Assembly (NCBI RefSeq): GCF_019800665.1
Contig: NZ_JAHVKO010000007.1
Coordinates: forward strand, 62,001-126,000
Direction: 5' to 3'
DNA: 64,000 nucleotides
Source: Microbulbifer agarilyticus
GTDB taxonomy: Bacteria > Pseudomonadota > Gammaproteobacteria > Pseudomonadales > Cellvibrionaceae
Below, one piece after another: positions 48,827 to 59,467 of this stretch. A program made the position numbers and the translations under genes. The number at the start of each line of letters is the position of its first letter. The first letter of the stretch is position 1. Below the pieces are notes generated by a model, which ran no database searches, was not told the origin of the DNA, and saw nothing but the letters and a program-made list of their open reading frames with translations.

Positions 48827-49473
48827 TGAGAGCATTTACCAAGCACAAAGGCGTAGCCGCTCCGATGGACCGCGCCAATGTGGATACGGATTTGATTATT
48901 CCGAAGCAGTTCCTGAAGTCGATCAAGCGTTCCGGTTTCGGCCCGAACCTGTTCGATGAACTGCGTTACCTGGATGAAGGCCAGCCGGGTCAGGACCACA
49001 GCAAGCGCCCGATTAATCCGGATTTTCCGTTGAACCACCCGCGCTATCAGGGTGCTTCGGTGTTGCTGGCGCGCAAGAATTTCGGTTGTGGCTCGAGCCG
49101 TGAACACGCGCCCTGGGCACTGGATGGCCATGGTTTCCGCGCGATCATCGCGCCGAGCTTCGCCGACATTTTCTTCAACAACTGCTTCAAGAACGGTCTC
49201 TTGCCGATCGTACTGGAAGAGGAAATTGTCGATCAGCTGTTTACAGAGATGTACGCAGAAGAGGGCTATGAGCTGGTCGTGGACCTGGAAGAGCAGGTCG
49301 TGATCAAACCCAGTGGGGAAACCCTCGCGTTTGAAGTGGATGCCTTCCGCAAACATTGCCTGTTGAATGGTCTCGATGACATCGGCCTGACGCTCGAAGA
49401 TGCGGACGATATTCGCGCATACGAAGCCAAACGCCGTGAACAGGCTCCGTGGCTGTTCGACGCCGTGAAGTAA
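48826..49473 (+). CDS. leuD: 3-isopropylmalate dehydratase, small subunit
   Basis: 215 aa swivel-domain partner of Leu[17 protein letters not shown] and [19 protein letters not shown] are diagnostic. Start overlaps the leuC stop by one base, so translation is coupled. leuB follows after 29 bases. Confidence 0.97.
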   Translation: MRAFTKHKGVAAPMDRANVDTDLIIPKQFLKSIKRSGFGPNLFDELRYLDEGQPGQDHSKRPINPDFPLNHPRYQGASVLLARKNFGCGSSREHAPWALDGHGFRAIIAPSFADIFFNNCFKNGLLPIVLEEEIVDQLFTEMYAEEGYELVVDLEEQVVIKPSGETLAFEVDAFRKHCLLNGLDDIGLTLEDADDIRAYEAKRREQAPWLFDAVK

Positions 49474-49502
49474 ACGGACGAAGTGGAATTTTAGGAAGAT
49501 AA

Positions 49503-50576
49503 ATGAGCAAGAAAGTCATGATTCTTCCGGGCGATGGTATTGGCCCGGAAATTATCGAGCAGGCAGTTGCGGTACTGAAAACCGCAGACGAAAAATTCTC
49601 ACTCAACCTCGAGTTCAGCGAGGGTTTGATTGGTGGTGCCTCGATCGATGCCCACGGCGAACCTCTGACCGACGCTGAGCTGGCCAAAGCGGGCGAGTGC
49701 GACGCGGTGCTGCTGGGTGCGGTAGGTGGTCCCAAATGGGACACACTGGAGCGCAGCATTCGCCCGGAGCGCGGCCTGCTGAAAATTCGCAGCGGTCTGG
49801 GCCTCTACGCGAACTTGCGTCCGGCCATTCTGTACCCGCAATTGGCCGAGGCATCTTCCCTGAAGCCGGAAGTGGTTTCTGGTCTCGATATTCTGATCGT
49901 ACGCGAACTCACCGGTGGTATTTATTTCGGTGAGCCGCGCGGTATCCAGACTCTGGAAAATGGTGAAAAGCAGGGCTTTAACACCTACGTCTATAAAGAG
50001 TCTGAAATCGAGCGCATTGCGCGTACGGCATTTGAAGCGGCGAAAAAACGCGGTGGCAAGCTGTGCTCCGTGGACAAGGCCAACGTACTGGAAGTCACCG
50101 TGCTGTGGCGCGAAGTGCTGGATCGCCTCGCGCCAGAATATCCAGAAGTTGAGCTGTCCCACATGTATGTGGACAACGCAGCGATGCAGCTGGTGCGTGC
50201 GCCCAAGCAGTTTGATGTGATGGTTACCGGCAATATGTTTGGCGATATTTTATCGGATGCCGCTGCCATGCTGACCGGATCCATTGGCATGCTGCCTTCT
50301 GCTTCCATGAACGAAACCGGGTTTGGTCTGTACGAACCCTGTCATGGCAGCGCACCGGATATCGCCGGACAAGGCATTGCCAATCCGCTGGCGACCATCC
50401 TGTCTGCGGCCATGATGCTGCGCTACTCCCTGAACATGGGCGAAGCCGCCGATGCCATCGAAGCAGCGGTAAGTAAGGTGCTGGATCAGGGTCTGCGCAC
50501 AGGGGATATCTACACCGAAGGCACGAAGAAAGTCTCTACCGCAGAAATGGGTGCGGCAGTAGTGGCGGCGCTGTAA
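49503..50576 (+). CDS. leuB: 3-isopropylmalate dehydrogenase
   Basis: 357-aa NAD-dependent oxidative decarboxylase of leucine synthesis. Signatures are [39 protein letters not shown] and [18 protein letters not shown]. Last gene of leuCDB; a large hairpin stands between it and asd. Confidence 0.97.
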   Translation: MSKKVMILPGDGIGPEIIEQAVAVLKTADEKFSLNLEFSEGLIGGASIDAHGEPLTDAELAKAGECDAVLLGAVGGPKWDTLERSIRPERGLLKIRSGLGLYANLRPAILYPQLAEASSLKPEVVSGLDILIVRELTGGIYFGEPRGIQTLENGEKQGFNTYVYKESEIERIARTAFEAAKKRGGKLCSVDKANVLEVTVLWREVLDRLAPEYPEVELSHMYVDNAAMQLVRAPKQFDVMVTGNMFGDILSDAAAMLTGSIGMLPSASMNETGFGLYEPCHGSAPDIAGQGIANPLATILSAAMMLRYSLNMGEAADAIEAAVSKVLDQGLRTGDIYTEGTKKVSTAEMGAAVVAAL

Positions 50577-50600
50577 CGCGTCGCTTGAACGGACATGATT

Positions 50601-50643
50601 CCGCTGCGCTTATTGCCAGATAAGCCTGGCTCAAGTGCAGCGG
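50601..50643 (+). other. Nested hairpin between leuB and asd
   Basis: CCGCTGCGCTT (50601-50611) pairs with AAGTGCAGCGG (50633-50643) at 10 of 11 positions, enclosing an inner GCCAG/CTGGC stem. No T-run follows, so it is not a standard terminator; an RNA element or processing site between leuCDB and asd is possible. Confidence 0.5.
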
Positions 50644-50677
50644 GATCAGGAAATACATAGATTCTCAGGGTTTAACA

Positions 50678-51793
50678 ATGAACAAGGTAGGTTTCGTAGG
50701 CTGGCGCGGTATGGTCGGCTCGGTTTTGATGGGACGCATGCTGGAAGAAAACGACTTCGCACATATTGCTGAGCCGGTATTTTTCTCCACATCCAATGCC
50801 GGTGGTAAAGCACCGGAAATTGGCAAGGAAGTCGCTCCCCTCAAAAACGCCTACGATCTGGATGCACTGGCCGAGCTGGACGCGATTGTCAGCTGTCAGG
50901 GTGGTGACTACACCAAGGAAGTGTTTGGAAAATTACGTGAACAGGGTTGGCAGGGTTACTGGATCGATGCCGCCTCCAGCCTGCGTATGGACGATGATGC
51001 GATCATCGTGCTGGACCCGGTTAACCGCGATGTGATTGACCAGGGCATTGCGTCCGGCGTGAAGAATTTTATTGGCGGCAACTGCACCGTGAGCCTGATG
51101 CTGATGGCGCTGGGCGGTCTGTTCCGCGAGGGGTTGGTGGAGTGGATTACCGCCCAGACCTACCAGGCCGCGAGCGGCGCCGGCGCCAAGAACATGCGTG
51201 AACTGATTTCCCAGATGGGCAGTATCCGCGATGGCGTCGCCAGCGAGTTGGCCGATCCGTCCAGTGCAATTCTCGAGATTGATCGCAAGGTTGCGGAAAA
51301 CATGCGCAGTGCGGAATTCCCCACCAGCGAATTTGGCGCACCGCTCGCCGGTAGTCTGCTGCCGTGGATCGATACCCCGATGGAGTCCGGCCAGAGCCGC
51401 GAAGAGTGGAAAGCGCAGGTAGAGGCCAACAAAATCCTCGGCACCAGCGCGGATGTACCGGTGGATGGCACCTGTGTGCGTATTGGCGCTATGCGCTGCC
51501 ACAGCCAGGCGTTTACCGTGAAGCTGAAGAAAGACCTGCCGCTGGCGGAAATTGAACAGTTGATTGGCACTGCCAACGATTGGGTCAAGGTCGTTCCCAA
51601 CGAGCGCGAAGTTACTGTGCAGGAGCTGACCCCGACAGCGGTCACTGGCAAGCTGGATATCCCGGTAGGCCGTCTGCGTAAGCTGAGCATGGGTGGTGAA
51701 TACCTGAATGCATTCACCGTGGGCGACCAGCTGTTGTGGGGCGCTGCCGAGCCACTGCGCCGCGTGCTGCTCATTCTGATGGGCAAACTGTAA
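50678..51793 (+). CDS. asd: Aspartate-semialdehyde dehydrogenase
   Basis: 371 aa; reduces aspartyl phosphate to the semialdehyde for lysine, threonine, methionine and diaminopimelate. [18 protein letters not shown] is the NADP motif; the catalytic cysteine is in [10 protein letters not shown] (C136), and [14 protein letters not shown] plus the His in [13 protein letters not shown] follow. It lies between leuB and its degenerate paralogue. Confidence 0.97.
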   Translation: MNKVGFVGWRGMVGSVLMGRMLEENDFAHIAEPVFFSTSNAGGKAPEIGKEVAPLKNAYDLDALAELDAIVSCQGGDYTKEVFGKLREQGWQGYWIDAASSLRMDDDAIIVLDPVNRDVIDQGIASGVKNFIGGNCTVSLMLMALGGLFREGLVEWITAQTYQAASGAGAKNMRELISQMGSIRDGVASELADPSSAILEIDRKVAENMRSAEFPTSEFGAPLAGSLLPWIDTPMESGQSREEWKAQVEANKILGTSADVPVDGTCVRIGAMRCHSQAFTVKLKKDLPLAEIEQLIGTANDWVKVVPNEREVTVQELTPTAVTGKLDIPVGRLRKLSMGGEYLNAFTVGDQLLWGAAEPLRRVLLILMGKL

Positions 51794-51822
51794 CGCGTCT
51801 CTGGTTGTTTTTTGTTCTAATC

Positions 51823-51844
51823 GCCGCCCCTATCCCGGGGCGGC
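51823..51844 (+). terminator. Hairpin after asd
   Basis: GCCGCCCC (51823-51830) and GGGGCGGC (51837-51844) form a perfect stem 29 bases after the stop, followed by TTCCCCCC, a poor T-run. Likely a weak terminator. Confidence 0.5.
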
Positions 51845-51866
51845 TTCCCCCCTGACTCTCCGTGAG

Positions 51867-51872
51867 TATAAT
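51867..51872 (+). promoter_or_regulatory. -10 element upstream of the asd-like gene
   Basis: TATAAT followed by CCCCCGC, the same 13-base string as at the gpsA promoter. It is 102 bases before the ATG; no obvious -35. Confidence 0.4.
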
Positions 51873-51973
51873 CCCCCGCAATTTCAGGCTGCTGCTTTAG
51901 TGGTCGACCTGCCTGAAAAGCAGCCGTTGCTTTTCACAGATTCAAAATTCGTAAAACCGAAATAGGTCCAAAT

Positions 51974-52978
51974 ATGACAGAGTCCACCCGGGAGCTGGTG
52001 ATCGTTGGTGTTGGCAGTGCGCCGTTTGATGCGCTGCTGGAGATCCTGGAGGAGCGCAAAACCGTCACTCCAGACCAGCTAAAACTGGTGATCGACGATG
52101 AGTCGGAAGTGGACCCGCAGGTGTTTGCCAACCGCAGCGTACCGGTAACACCGCTGAAAGACTTCGCATTTTCTGCGCAGCAGGTGGTGTTGCTGCTGAC
52201 CGGCGGTGACACGGCAACCGCAGCGCTGGCAAAAGCCGAGCAGGCGGGCGCCTGGGTGGTGGATGCGGCGGGCCTTACCCGCGGTGATGAAAGCGTCGCG
52301 CTTATTCACCCGTTGCTCAATAGTGCAGAACTTAACCAGCGCGATGAACACGATCGCAAGGTGATTGCGGTGCCGGGCGCTGGTGCAGCGATGCTGGCAG
52401 AAGCGCTGTTTCCGCTGAAGTCCCAGCTGCAATCAGTTGAGGTGGTTCTGAATCAGCCCGTGTCCGCCCTCGGCAAGGCGAGTGTGGATGCCGCAGCTGC
52501 CCAGACCGCGCGCTTATTCAATGGGCAGGAGCCGGAGGCGGATGAGGCCAGCGGTCAGCGCCTTGCTTTCAACATGCTGAGTTCCGCCGAAGCGCAATTG
52601 GAAAGTGGCCACGGTTTCAGTGAGTTGGCACTGGTGCTGGAATTGCGCCGTTTGCTGGGTGATGAAGTAGCGCTGGATGCGTCGATTAATACCGCGTCGG
52701 TGTTTCATGGCCAACTGGCGAACATCAGCGTGCAGCTGAAAGAGCAGCAGGAACTGGCAACGGTGCGTGGCTTGCTTGCCAACGGCGCGCGCCTGGAGAT
52801 GCGAGAGCGTCCGTCGGCACAGGATGCGGTAGGCAGTGAGAGCACCTTATTGGGGCGCTTGCGCACCGGTTTGATCAATCCGCGACAGGTTGTATTTTGT
52901 GCGGCATCCGACAATTTGCGTAAAGACGTCGCAATTAACTGTGTACAAATTGTCCACTTGTTGCTAAAAACCCATTGA
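51974..52978 (+). CDS. Aspartate-semialdehyde dehydrogenase-like protein (Usg type), catalytic Cys missing
   Basis: 334 aa, the same fold and gene place as the asd paralogue found between asd and fimV in pseudomonads. The position of the catalytic NCT motif reads AVPGAGAAMLAEAL, with no cysteine, and the NADP motif is weak (IVGVGSAPFDALLEIL). It is therefore unlikely to be an active dehydrogenase; a structural or regulatory role is unknown. Located 180 bases after asd. Confidence 0.85.
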   Translation: MTESTRELVIVGVGSAPFDALLEILEERKTVTPDQLKLVIDDESEVDPQVFANRSVPVTPLKDFAFSAQQVVLLLTGGDTATAALAKAEQAGAWVVDAAGLTRGDESVALIHPLLNSAELNQRDEHDRKVIAVPGAGAAMLAEALFPLKSQLQSVEVVLNQPVSALGKASVDAAAAQTARLFNGQEPEADEASGQRLAFNMLSSAEAQLESGHGFSELALVLELRRLLGDEVALDASINTASVFHGQLANISVQLKEQQELATVRGLLANGARLEMRERPSAQDAVGSESTLLGRLRTGLINPRQVVFCAASDNLRKDVAINCVQIVHLLLKTH

Positions 52979-53289
52979 TATTTAATACTTAGCGGCCTTT
53001 CTGAAGGTTTCTTCTTAACTTTGTGCCATTCAGGAATCCACAACACTTGGGGGTGTTGTGGGGAAGGTTAAGTGGGAATCCGGAAGGGTTAAGTCTTTTT
53101 CGGGGGGCGCATCGTCGCCAAAGCGTGGAGTCTGGTGTCTGATCATCGACTCTTGTTGAATAAATTTTGTGCAAAAATTAGCACAAGCTGGGCCTGACCA
53201 AGTCCGTGAGCATGCTTATTGTGAAGTCGTGTTTGTGGATAAAAAATAATCAGGTGCCGGTGTGATTCTAAAAATAAAGGGAATCGGAT
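52979..53289 (+). other. Structured gap upstream of fimV
   Basis: 311 bases without a gene. CCACAACAC (53038-53046) and GTGTTGTGG (53053-53061) form a perfect 9-bp stem without a T-run. TTGTGC and GCACAA (53168-53185) form a second inverted repeat. A perfect DnaA 9-mer TGTGGATAA is at 53234-53242, about 48 bases before the fimV ATG. Confidence 0.5.
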
Positions 53290-56200
53290 ATGCGTGTGCA
53301 AAAGCTGGCACTTGCGGTGGGTCTGGTCAGCGCACTGGGTGGCAATGGGGCTCTGGCACTTGGTCTCGGTGAGATCAAGGTAAACTCCACTCTGAATCAG
53401 CCGCTCGATGCAGAAATTAAGCTGCTGCAAACCCGCGGCCTGGGTGAGAATGAAATCAAGGTCCGCCTGGCGAGCCTGGAAGATTTTGAGCGCGCAGGAG
53501 TCGAGCGGGGGTATTCCCTTGATGGCATCCGCTTTGACGTCGACTATTCCAGCGGCCAGCCGATGGTGCGCATCACCAGCCGCTCTCCGATTCGCGAACC
53601 TTTCCTGAATTTCCTGGTAGAAACCCGCTGGCCAAGTGGCCGCCTGCTGCGGGAGTACACCTTGCTGATGGATCTGCCGGCGTTCTCCACCAACACCGCA
53701 TCCCAGCCAGTGCGTGCTGCAGAGCGCGAGCGCCAGCAGGTGCAGCGCAATACCACCCCGGTTCAACGCCCCATCCAGCCCACAGTTGAGCGCGCACCAG
53801 AGCCTGTAGCGGCTCCGGCGGAGCAGGCCGCTCCGGTATCGACGGTTGAAGAAACCGTGGAAGAGCAGGTGCAGCAGCCGATCTTTGAAGAGCCGGCAGA
53901 AGAATTTATTGACCCGCAGACCTCTACCGAGAGTGGCAGCCGCGTCTACGGTCCAGTGGAAGCCAACAAGACCCTGTGGGAAATCGCTCGCGATAGCCGT
54001 GAGTCTCGCGACCTGTCTGTTCAACAGACCATGCTGGCGATCCAGCGCCTGAACCCTGAAGCGTTTATCAACAACAACATCAACCTGCTGAAGAAAGGTG
54101 CAGTCCTGCGTCTGCCCACCGCAGACGAAGTGCGCGGTTTGACGCGCTCCGAAGCGGTTTCTCAGGTTGCTACCCAGAACGATGCCTGGCGTGAACGAGT
54201 GGCCGATACCGACGTTACCGGCGCCCCGCTGGACGCACGTGCCACCGTTGAAGAAACCTACGAGAGCGATGCCCTGGAAGGTCGTGTGTCTCTGGGCGCG
54301 CCGGGTGACAACGAGTCCGTCTTGTCCGGTTCTGGCAGCGGTAGCAGCGAGAGCGATGCGCTGGAAGGCGAGCTCGCGGTTACCGAAGAAGAGTTGGACA
54401 AGTCCCGTCTCGAGGGCGCCGAACTGGAAGAGCGTATCGGTGAGCTGAGCGAGCAGATCGATACCATGGAGCGCCTGGTTGAAGTCTCCAACGATGAGTT
54501 GCAGGCGGTGCAGGCTGCGGCCACTGAGACCAATGACGCGCTGGAAGCAGAAGCGGAAACCTTTGAGTCCGCTGAAATCGACGGTGAGGCACTGGATCTC
54601 GCCGGCGAAGAAAACTCAGCGTTTGCTGATAGCGAAGTTGAAGGTACTGAGGTAGAAGGTACCGAGGTAGAAGCTGGCGAGTTTGACACTACCAGCGAGG
54701 AAGCGGCGGAAGTCGAAGCTGCTCCAGAAGTTGCACCTGCCGCAGAGGCGGACGCTAACCGCAATCGCGTAGTGGTGCAGACCCGTTCTGAACCGAGCCT
54801 GGTCGACACCCTGATGGAGAACATCCAGTGGATCGGCATTGGCGCTGGCGCCTTGCTGGCCGCACTGTTTGGCTTCTTCACTTGGCGTCGTCGCAAGGAA
54901 GAGGAAGAGGCCATCCGCCAGGTTGAGCTGGAGATGGCTGCCGAGCGCGCGCTGGCGGAAGCACCCAGCGAATCCTTCGAAGATGACTCTCTGGTGGCGG
55001 TTGAAGAGCTGGAAGCAAACAGCAATCTCGACCTGGACCAACTGGGTGAAGTCGAAACCGACGACCCGGTGGCGGAAGCGGAAATTCACCTGTCTCTCGG
55101 GCAGTATCAGGAAGCAGAAGCGAAGCTTCTGACAGGCCTCAAGGGTGCGCCCGAGAATGTTGATGCACGCCTGATGTTGCTGGAGGTGTACGCGCACCAG
55201 CAAGACGGCAACCAGTTTGACGATCATTACCGTCAGCTGCTGGGCTACAGCGATGGCCCGGTAGCGGATCGTGCGGCGCGCCTGCGCGAAACCATTGCCG
55301 GTATTGGTCCTTTTGAAGCGCCGGAAACGAATTTCTCCAGCGAGTCCCTGGAGGCTGCGCAGCTGGATGATCTGGGTTCTGACCTCGACAACTTTGAGGC
55401 GAGCTTTGATGATCTGGACGAGTTCTCCAACAGTGACTCGGCAGCGAGCACCGCAGCCCCGGCTGCGGAGAGTGACGACATTGGCGCCCTCGACGACCTG
55501 TCCCTGGATCTGGGTGGCGCAGATGCTGAACCCATCACTGCAGATGACGACTTTTCGCTCGACCTGGACCTGGGTGATGAATTTACCGCAACAGATGCTG
55601 AGCAGCCTGCTGCGGAACTGGGTGGCCTGGAGCTGGACGCTGGGCCAGAAGCGCAGTCCTCGGAGCAGGAATTCGATCTCGACCTCGGTTCCCTGGATTT
55701 GGGTGGCGACGATCTGGAATCCGGATCTGGCGCTGACCTGACGCTTGAAGCGAGCGAGCCTGCCGCCGCCGAAGATTTCGCTCTGGATGAGCTGATGAAT
55801 GACGGTGAGCTGGATCTGGATAGTCTGGATCTGGATTCCTCTATGGAAACCAGTGAACCTGCCGCAGAAGAAGCGGCCGCGGTTCCTGCCGCCGAATCCG
55901 ATGATGCTGGCCTGGACTTTGACTTGGATCTGACCCCGATGGAGGGTGGTGACCAGTCGTCAAATGAATCTGCCACTGATGACCTGGGTGTCAGCCTTGA
56001 AGATGATCTGGGAAGTCTGGATCTGGACAGCATCGATCTGGGCGATATTGATCTGGGGGATGCGGGCCTGGCCGAAACGCCGGCCGTTGAATCTCCGGCG
56101 GCAGCTCAGGATCTCGATCTGGCGGTTATGGATGCGCCCGCGAGCGCCCAGCCGGCTGCGGATACTACAGAGGATCTGGCAGACCTGAGTTTTGACCTGG

Positions 56201-56391
56201 AGGGTGACCTGGATTCCGAGCTGAACCTGCTCGAAGGCAGCGACGAAGTGAGCACCAAGCTCGAGTTGGCCCAGGCTTATCTGGATATGGGTGACAAAGA
56301 AGGTGCCCGCGAAATCCTTGGCGAAGTGGTTGATGAGAGTGCGGGTGAGCACCAGCAGCGCGCCAAAGAAATGCTGGAGCGCATGGGTTAA
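53290..56391 (+). CDS. fimV: FimV-like polar hub protein
   Basis: 1033 aa. Signal peptide (about 1-24), a periplasmic N-terminal domain (LGEIKVNSTLNQPLDAEI), a LysM-like segment at about 217-280 (VYGPVEANKTLWEIA), a coiled coil at about 365-415, one membrane helix at about 512-533 (WIGIGAGALLAALFGFFTW), then a long acidic Asp/Leu-rich region and the C-terminal FimV motif from about 987 (TKLELAQAYLDMGDKEGARE). FimV binds peptidoglycan and organises polar type IV pili and signalling. The acidic EVEGTEVEGTEVEAG repeat is unusual. Confidence 0.93.
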   Translation: MRVQKLALAVGLVSALGGNGALALGLGEIKVNSTLNQPLDAEIKLLQTRGLGENEIKVRLASLEDFERAGVERGYSLDGIRFDVDYSSGQPMVRITSRSPIREPFLNFLVETRWPSGRLLREYTLLMDLPAFSTNTASQPVRAAERERQQVQRNTTPVQRPIQPTVERAPEPVAAPAEQAAPVSTVEETVEEQVQQPIFEEPAEEFIDPQTSTESGSRVYGPVEANKTLWEIARDSRESRDLSVQQTMLAIQRLNPEAFINNNINLLKKGAVLRLPTADEVRGLTRSEAVSQVATQNDAWRERVADTDVTGAPLDARATVEETYESDALEGRVSLGAPGDNESVLSGSGSGSSESDALEGELAVTEEELDKSRLEGAELEERIGELSEQIDTMERLVEVSNDELQAVQAAATETNDALEAEAETFESAEIDGEALDLAGEENSAFADSEVEGTEVEGTEVEAGEFDTTSEEAAEVEAAPEVAPAAEADANRNRVVVQTRSEPSLVDTLMENIQWIGIGAGALLAALFGFFTWRRRKEEEEAIRQVELEMAAERALAEAPSESFEDDSLVAVEELEANSNLDLDQLGEVETDDPVAEAEIHLSLGQYQEAEAKLLTGLKGAPENVDARLMLLEVYAHQQDGNQFDDHYRQLLGYSDGPVADRAARLRETIAGIGPFEAPETNFSSESLEAAQLDDLGSDLDNFEASFDDLDEFSNSDSAASTAAPAAESDDIGALDDLSLDLGGADAEPITADDDFSLDLDLGDEFTATDAEQPAAELGGLELDAGPEAQSSEQEFDLDLGSLDLGGDDLESGSGADLTLEASEPAAAEDFALDELMNDGELDLDSLDLDSSMETSEPAAEEAAAVPAAESDDAGLDFDLDLTPMEGGDQSSNESATDDLGVSLEDDLGSLDLDSIDLGDIDLGDAGLAETPAVESPAAAQDLDLAVMDAPASAQPAADTTEDLADLSFDLEGDLDSELNLLEGSDEVSTKLELAQAYLDMGDKEGAREILGEVVDESAGEHQQRAKEMLERMG

Positions 56392-56441
56392 TCGCGCGCT
56401 CTGCACCAACGAATTCAAGCTGTCTACAGCAACAACACTTT

Positions 56442-56470
56442 GACCCCGCTTTTGCGGGGTCTTCTTTTTT
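56442..56470 (+). terminator. Terminator of fimV
   Basis: GACCCCGC, TTTT loop, GCGGGGTC then TTCTTTTTT: stem and T-rich tail 50 bases after the fimV stop. Confidence 0.9.
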
Positions 56471-56494
56471 CTGGGGCCGTGTAAAATTCGCCCT

Positions 56495-57379
56495 ATGAAG
56501 AACAAGATTTACCAATACAAGCCGAACGGTGAGGTGCCCCCGGGGGAATCTTTGCCGGAAGGGTTGCGTCGTATTGCCCTGGGTGTGGAGTACTGTGGTA
56601 CCCGCCTGCGGGGCTTTCAAAAGCAAAAGCACGATCCGCTCACGGTGCAGGAAACCCTGGAAAAGGCCCTGTCCAAGGTCGCAGCAGAGCCCGTGACACT
56701 GGTGTGTGCCGGGCGTACCGATGCCGGTGTGCACGCATCCAGCCAGGTGGTGCATTTTGATACCACCGCGCAGCGCCCGCTTAAGGCCTGGGTGCAGGGC
56801 GTGAACACGCAGATGCCGTTCGATGTGCGAGTGCACTGGGCCCAGGAAGTGCCCGCGCAGTTCCACGCCCGCTTTTCTGCCCGCAGTCGCAGCTATCGTT
56901 ACCTGATCCACAGTGCGCCTACGCGCTCGGCGCAGGCTGCCAGCGAAGTGACCTGGACCGAGCGCACCCTCGATCTGGAGGCCATGCGCGAGGGTGCTCG
57001 CTACCTGATTGGCGAGCACGACTTCAGTAGCTTCCGCGCTGCGCAGTGTCAGGCGCGTTCGCCAGTGCGGCGGCTTACCCGCCTGGATATTGGCCGGGTA
57101 GGGCAGCTGATTGTGCTGGAAGTGAGTGCCACCGCGTTTCTGCATCACATGGTGCGCAACATCGCCGGGGTCCTGATGGCGGTGGGGCGCGGCGACCGTT
57201 CACCGGAGTGGGTGCAGCAAGTACTGGAAGCGCGCGATCGTACCGCCGCCAGCGTTACCGCACCGCCGCATGGTCTCTATCTGGTGGACGTTCAGTATCC
57301 GCCGGAGTTCACCCTGCCGGAAGTGGCGCCGGGGCCGTTGTTAGTACCCCTGCCATTTGGCAGTATCGGTACCGAGTAG
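56495..57379 (+). CDS. truA: tRNA pseudouridine(38-40) synthase TruA
   Basis: 294 aa; makes pseudouridine in the anticodon arm of tRNAs. The catalytic Asp is in CAGRTDAGVHASSQ (D76), with HARFSARSRSYRYLI and FLHHMVRNIAGVL further on. The hydrophilic N-terminus (about 1-25) is longer than in E. coli. Order fimV-truA-trpF is as in Pseudomonas. Confidence 0.96.
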   Translation: MKNKIYQYKPNGEVPPGESLPEGLRRIALGVEYCGTRLRGFQKQKHDPLTVQETLEKALSKVAAEPVTLVCAGRTDAGVHASSQVVHFDTTAQRPLKAWVQGVNTQMPFDVRVHWAQEVPAQFHARFSARSRSYRYLIHSAPTRSAQAASEVTWTERTLDLEAMREGARYLIGEHDFSSFRAAQCQARSPVRRLTRLDIGRVGQLIVLEVSATAFLHHMVRNIAGVLMAVGRGDRSPEWVQQVLEARDRTAASVTAPPHGLYLVDVQYPPEFTLPEVAPGPLLVPLPFGSIGTE

Positions 57380-57569
57380 CCGCATTTGCGGGGGCGCTGG
57401 GTGAGAGCGCATTTCGCCACGCCCGGTGATCTGCTAGTATCGCCTGCTCTCCGAATTCTTCTACTGCCAGCGCCCGGGATGTATGGCGATCGTCGTATGA
57501 TGATTTCTGATTTGGGCGCAGTGGCGTCCGACAGAGCGCCAGTCTGGCAGGTATAGCGATGTAAGGATT

Positions 57570-58232
57570 ATGCGCGTAAAGATCTGCGGTATTACCAGTG
57601 TCGAAGACGCTCGGCTGGCTGTCGATGCCGGCGCCGATGCGCTCGGTCTGGTGTTTTATCCGCCCAGCCCCCGCCACGTATCCCTGGAGCAGGCAGCGGA
57701 AATTGCCCGTGCAGTGACGCCCTTTGTTGTGTTGACCGGGCTGTTTGTGGATGCCCATCCACAGGAGGTCGGGCGGGTGCTCGCGAAAGTCCCGCTGAAC
57801 CTGCTGCAATTCCATGGCAATGAAACCGCTGCCTATTGTCGGCAGTTTCATCGTCCGTATATCAAAGCCCTGCGTATGAAACCAGAGCTGAACCCCAGTG
57901 AGGCCATGTCGGCCTACCCGGACGCCCGCGGTTACCTGCTGGATGCCTACCGCAAAGGCGTTCCCGGTGGCACCGGTGACACCTTTGACTGGCAGCGCGT
58001 GCCCCAGGGGCGCGAGCGCAATGAGCGCCAGGTGATTCTCGCCGGAGGTTTGAACCCGGAAAACGTGGCGCAGGCGGTTTCCGCCGCGGCCCCCGACGCG
58101 GTCGACGTGAGCGGTGGTGTGGAAGCCGCACCGGGCCGTAAAGATCCAGACAAGGTGCGCGAATTTGTTCGCGCAGCCCGCGCTGCCGCTGCGAGCGGCG
58201 CGTCCAGTAATGCATTGATTCAAGGAGTTTGA
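57570..58232 (+). CDS. trpF: Phosphoribosylanthranilate isomerase
   Basis: 220 aa TIM barrel of tryptophan synthesis. The N-terminal MRVKICGIT has the catalytic Cys (C6); PPSPRHVSLEQA, LLQFHGNE and DVSGGVEAAPGRKD are further family motifs. It lies three bases before trpB, so the two are coupled. trpF is separate from trpC, as usual in pseudomonads. Confidence 0.96.
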   Translation: MRVKICGITSVEDARLAVDAGADALGLVFYPPSPRHVSLEQAAEIARAVTPFVVLTGLFVDAHPQEVGRVLAKVPLNLLQFHGNETAAYCRQFHRPYIKALRMKPELNPSEAMSAYPDARGYLLDAYRKGVPGGTGDTFDWQRVPQGRERNERQVILAGGLNPENVAQAVSAAAPDAVDVSGGVEAAPGRKDPDKVREFVRAARAAAASGASSNALIQGV

Positions 58233-58235
58233 GCC

Positions 58236-59456
58236 GTGAGTAAACCCAGTTCACCCATCGATTTTGGGGCCTACCCGGATGCCCGCGGGCACTTCGGTGA
58301 GTTCGGTGGGCGTTTCGTCTCCGAGACCCTGATCAGCGCTCTCGATGAATTGCGGGAAATGTATGAGCGACTGAAAAACGATCCGGAATTCCAGGCCGCG
58401 TTTGATTACGACCTGGCCCATTACGTTGGCCGTCCTTCGCCCCTGTATCTGGCGGAGCGTCTTACCGAAGCCGCCGGCGGTGCCCGTATCTGGCTGAAGC
58501 GCGAAGATCTCAACCATACCGGCGCGCACAAGGTGAACAACACCGTTGGTCAGGCGCTGCTGGCCAAGCACAGCGGCAAGAGCCGGGTGATTGCAGAAAC
58601 CGGTGCCGGTCAGCACGGTGTGGCAACCGCCACGGTTGCGGCGCGTCTGGGGCTCAAGTGTGCGGTGTACATGGGCGCGGAAGACGTTAAGCGTCAGTCG
58701 CCGAATGTGTACCGCATGAAGTTGCTTGGGGCAGAAGTTATTCCCGTGGAGTCCGGCTCCAAAACCCTGAAAGACGCCATGAACGAGGCGATGCGCGACT
58801 GGGTCACCAATGTGGACGATACCTTCTACATCATTGGTACCGTGGCTGGGCCACACCCTTACCCGCAGTTGGTGCGCGATTTTAATTCCATTATCGGTCG
58901 CGAAGCGCGTCGTCAGAGTCTGGAACAATTTGGACAGCTGCCGGATGCGCTGGTGGCTTGTGTGGGCGGTGGTTCTAATGCCATTGGCCTGTTCCATCCG
59001 TTCCTGGCTGACGAATCCGTAAAAATGTACGGCGTAGAGGCCGGTGGTGACGGCGTCGAAACCGGTCGTCATGCCGCGCCGCTGAATGATGGTGTGCCCG
59101 GTGTACTGCACGGTAACCGCACTTACCTGATGGAAGATGACGATGGTCAGATCATCGAGACCCACTCGGTATCTGCCGGCCTGGATTACCCGGGGGTAGG
59201 TCCCGAGCACGCCTGGCTGCGCGATATTGGCCGTGTCGAGTATGTGGCTGCGAATGACGATGAAGCCCTGGCGGCGTTCCGTCAGCTGACGCGCACCGAG
59301 GGTATTTTGCCGGCGCTGGAATCCAGCCATGCGGTAGCTTATGCACTGAAACTGGCTGCCACCATGCGCCCGGATCAGAACATTGTTGTGAACCTTTCCG
59401 GCCGCGGTGATAAGGATATTTTCACCGTTGCCGCTATCGACGGCATTGAAGTTTAA
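58236..59456 (+). CDS. trpB: Tryptophan synthase, beta subunit
   Basis: 406 aa, PLP-dependent; joins indole and serine. The PLP lysine is in [10 protein letters not shown] (K99), with [14 protein letters not shown] and [12 protein letters not shown]. The start is a GTG at 58236, with AAGGAG upstream. Followed by trpA after 11 bases. Confidence 0.97.
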   Translation: MSKPSSPIDFGAYPDARGHFGEFGGRFVSETLISALDELREMYERLKNDPEFQAAFDYDLAHYVGRPSPLYLAERLTEAAGGARIWLKREDLNHTGAHKVNNTVGQALLAKHSGKSRVIAETGAGQHGVATATVAARLGLKCAVYMGAEDVKRQSPNVYRMKLLGAEVIPVESGSKTLKDAMNEAMRDWVTNVDDTFYIIGTVAGPHPYPQLVRDFNSIIGREARRQSLEQFGQLPDALVACVGGGSNAIGLFHPFLADESVKMYGVEAGGDGVETGRHAAPLNDGVPGVLHGNRTYLMEDDDGQIIETHSVSAGLDYPGVGPEHAWLRDIGRVEYVAANDDEALAAFRQLTRTEGILPALESSHAVAYALKLAATMRPDQNIVVNLSGRGDKDIFTVAAIDGIEV

Positions 59457-59467
59457 GGAACCCGGTC

